49,774 nucleotides of DNA from Betaproteobacteria bacterium (lineage in GTDB: Bacteria > Pseudomonadota > Gammaproteobacteria > Burkholderiales > SG8-39). The stretch lies in contig JACRAS010000062.1 of assembly GCA_016234705.1 (NCBI GenBank), forward strand, positions 1-49,774, written 5' to 3'. Below the pieces are notes generated by a model that saw only the letters and a list, made by a program, of their open reading frames with translations, was not told the origin of the DNA and did no database searches. The position numbers and the translations under genes were made by a program. Below, piece after piece: positions 48,272 to 49,774 of the stretch; position 1 is the stretch's first letter, and each line of letters starts with the position of its first letter.

Positions 48272-49064
48272 GACAGAATGGCTTCGCATCATTGGCGGGA
48301 GGCCCGTCTCCGTTGTAACGTGGGTTACGAGCGCACTGGTTAAGGCGTGCGCGCAGAGCCACAGAGTTGGCACTTGGGTATCAACTTTTGAACGGAGACG
48401 GACCATGAAACAGTCTAGCAAGATTTTTGTTGGAATGGATGTGCACAAGGATTCGATCGATATCACCGTGGCTGAGCAAGGCGGCGAAGTGCGCCGCTTT
48501 GGCGAGGTCGGAGGAGAGCGGAGCGCTCTTCTAAGGCGGTACGAAAGCTGACCTCTCGCGGGGGCGAGCTCGTGTTCGTGTACGAGGCGGGATCTTGCGG
48601 GTTCTGGATTCATCGCGAGATCACGGCGCTCGGGCACGCCTGCTGGGTGGTGCCGCCTTCGCTCATCCCGCAGCGGCCCGGCGATCACGTCAAGACCGAC
48701 CGGCGCGACAGCGAGAACCTCGCCCGTCTGGCGCGCGCCGGCGAGCTCGCTTGCGTGCATGTGCCCGATGTGCGCGACGAGGCGGTACGCGACCTGGTGC
48801 GCGCCAGGGATGACGCGGTGATCGCGCAACGCCGGGCACGCCAGCAATTGAAAGCGCTCTTGCTCAGAAACGAGATCCGCTACGTCGGCAAGACATCCTG
48901 GACCTCGGCTCATCTGCGCTGGCTCTCCGAACTGAAGCTGCCGCAGCCGGCCCAGCAAATCGCCTTCCAGGAATATGTGAATGCGATCACGGTGGCCACC
49001 GGCAGGATCGAGCGCTTGGAGCAGGCCATGCGCGACGAGGTGAGTACCTGGCGCTTTGCCCCGG
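48272..49064 (+). mobile_element. Truncated IS110-family element splitting attC G
   Basis: About 130 bases of left-end noncoding sequence precede a broken DEDD transposase; the C-terminal half and right end are missing. The borders 48271/48272 and 49064/49065 were placed because joining their outer flanks restores the attC core CCCTAAC on the plus strand (R' GTTAGGG on the minus). Orientation is opposite to the cassettes. Confidence 0.75.
48405..49064 (+). pseudogene. IS110-family transposase, frameshifted and truncated
   Basis: MKQSSKIFVGMDVHKDSID opens the RuvC-like DEDD domain (first Asp). The frame ends at 48551, but a shift around 48515 restores SSKAVRKLTSRGGELVFVYE (Glu in VYEAG) and DHVKTDRRDSENLARLAR (the two Asp). 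Similarity ends at STWRFAP; the C-terminal Ser domain is absent. The DEDD/Ser pair performs bridge-RNA-guided recombination in intact IS110 elements, so this copy should be inactive. Confidence 0.88.
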
Positions 49065-49123
49065 ACGTCGCCGTTCAACGGCGCGCCGCTTTTTGGCGCG
49101 TCCGTTGCGACGGCTTGTTGGGC
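49065..49123 (-). other. attC site G, main part (R' core continues at 48271-48267)
   Basis: R'' GCCCAAC (49123-49117), L'' CGTCGCAACGGACGCGCC, loop AAAAAGC, L' GGCGCGCCGTTGAACGG CGACG, then GT directly before the IS110 remnant. With the remnant removed, R' reads GTTAGGG and the site is 64 bases. Confidence 0.8.
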
Positions 49124-49129
49124 ATGATG

Positions 49130-49759
49130 CTAAGTGGCTTCATTGCCGTCGTTGCAAATTGCGAGCTTGCAATGGCCAAAATCGCTCCCAGTGGAAACGA
49201 ATTTGAACTTGGTAGAGCGCTCGACGTTGAAGACATCAATATAGAGGAGTTCCCCTGAAAGGTAAATTGCGCCGTCTCCTTTTAGGACCGCGTTAAATTC
49301 GGCTTGATTCAACGCCGTTGGGAGTTCTGCGTATTGAGTGATGATTCCTGTGGGGCCAAGAGTACTCGAGGACGCTCCGACATAGTCAGGGCTGTCAAGC
49401 GGGACTTCCAGCGGGAATTTATAGAACCCAATGAATGACCAGCTCCTCAGTTTATGTGCTGGGGTTTGGCCAAAGTTCTTAATCCTAATGGTGACTTTTA
49501 CACGCCCGCCGTTGTGTTCCATCACCTGATCATTATTGTGGAGAACGTAAGCGCGGAGTTGTCTTTCGGCAGTGTTTTCGGCGCCCACGACTAACTTTCC
49601 TGTAGCGCGCCATAGACGAAAGGTAAACCAAGCTAAAAGAGCGGTCACGATTGCGAGAGTTGCAGTACCGTAAGCAATTAACCTTTCATTAAGAGATTTC
49701 TCGTACTCATAGGCGGCTTGTTGTTTGTTGATCTCCACACTGCTTTGGGCGGGGATCAT
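49130..49759 (-). CDS. Hypothetical membrane-anchored protein (cassette gene)
   Basis: 209 residues, not recognised. A short N-terminal helix (INKQQAAYEYEKSLNERL) leads to one membrane segment (AYGTATLAIVTALLAWFTF, about 29-48) and a soluble C-terminal beta-rich domain with RQLRAYVLHNN and VKVTIRIKNFGQTPAHKL, an immunoglobulin-like pattern seen in many phage- and cassette-borne single-TM proteins. A/T content and codon use are clearly richer in A/T than the neighbouring housekeeping genes. Its stop lies six bases from attC G. Confidence 0.75.
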   Translation of the reverse strand: MIPAQSSVEINKQQAAYEYEKSLNERLIAYGTATLAIVTALLAWFTFRLWRATGKLVVGAENTAERQLRAYVLHNNDQVMEHNGGRVKVTIRIKNFGQTPAHKLRSWSFIGFYKFPLEVPLDSPDYVGASSSTLGPTGIITQYAELPTALNQAEFNAVLKGDGAIYLSGELLYIDVFNVERSTKFKFVSTGSDFGHCKLAICNDGNEAT

Positions 49760-49774
49760 TTCGACAATCAGCGG

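Noticed and set aside
49079..49258. C-terminal continuation of the transposase frame to 49258
   Set aside because: It runs through the attC hairpin and the antisense of the next cassette gene; IS110 similarity ends near 49064.

Overview
The window reads as chromosome of a GC-rich betaproteobacterium. The evidence is an unbroken minus-strand block rimP-nusA-infB-rbfA-truB-rpsO-pnp, the order trpS-scpA-scpB-rluB, the order pyrG-kdsA-eno-ftsB, a long-form (400-residue) TrpRS, ETF:ubiquinone oxidoreductase and DksA. Genus cannot be fixed from the sequence alone.

Layout. 1-4 kb: the N-terminus of a DOPA-dioxygenase-like enzyme (cut by the window edge), an MFS transporter, a Tat-exported NAD(P)-binding protein, two small conserved proteins (one DUF302) and a one-haem cytochrome c. 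4.1-5.1 kb: tRNA-His, tRNA-Arg and tRNA-Pro on the minus strand, then dksA on the plus strand with a hairpin terminator. 5.2-14 kb: the translation/RNA-turnover operon on the minus strand, interrupted by a 167-bp TA-flanked miniature element sitting exactly on the rbfA stop/truB start overlap. 14-20.8 kb: rluB, scpB, scpA, trpS, an M50 protease, a YciO-like protein, a PHP phosphatase and an alpha/beta hydrolase, all minus strand. 20.8-27 kb: a gamma-carbonic-anhydrase-like protein, a 0.6-kb nest of perfect hairpin repeats, an SDR, a 1180-residue multidomain flavo-iron-sulfur oxidoreductase and a small gene behind a canonical FNR-type box. 27-31.6 kb: ftsB, eno, kdsA, pyrG. 31.7-38.7 kb: a fused ACP / acyl-AMP ligase / acyltransferase, an RHH-PIN toxin-antitoxin pair, a single-chain 3-oxoacid CoA-transferase and ETF-QO. 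38.8-42.6 kb: a UvrD-type helicase with ankyrin repeats and a second PIN toxin-antitoxin pair, then an HSDL2-like SDR.

The most notable structure is at 43.85-49.77 kb. Every intact gene there lies on the minus strand, and a short imperfect palindrome follows the 3' end of each gene or gene group. Each palindrome starts with RYYYAAC and ends with GTTRRRY or a near variant, and inner arms pair with unpaired extra bases. These are attC recombination sites, so this is a mobile integron cassette array. The integrase gene, if present, would lie to the right of the window; otherwise this is a CALIN, an attC cluster without integrase. Cassette cargo: cupin, PaaI-type thioesterase (with a decayed ORF), secreted truncated haemoglobin, a ParDE/RelBE-like pair plus an unknown gene, VapBC, a HEPN-like protein and a one-TM protein. 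Three mobile insertions sit in or on attC sites: a 99-bp element with 16-bp terminal inverted repeats inside one, a 161-bp element with 21-bp terminal inverted repeats occupying another, and a broken IS110-family element splitting a third at its crossover core.

Two further layers are not captured by genes. One is a family of dispersed extragenic hairpins with a conserved apex and self-complementary stems (near 21.4, 21.7, 21.8, 28.9 and 34.6 kb). The other is a companion A/T-rich hairpin module (28.9 and 38.8 kb).
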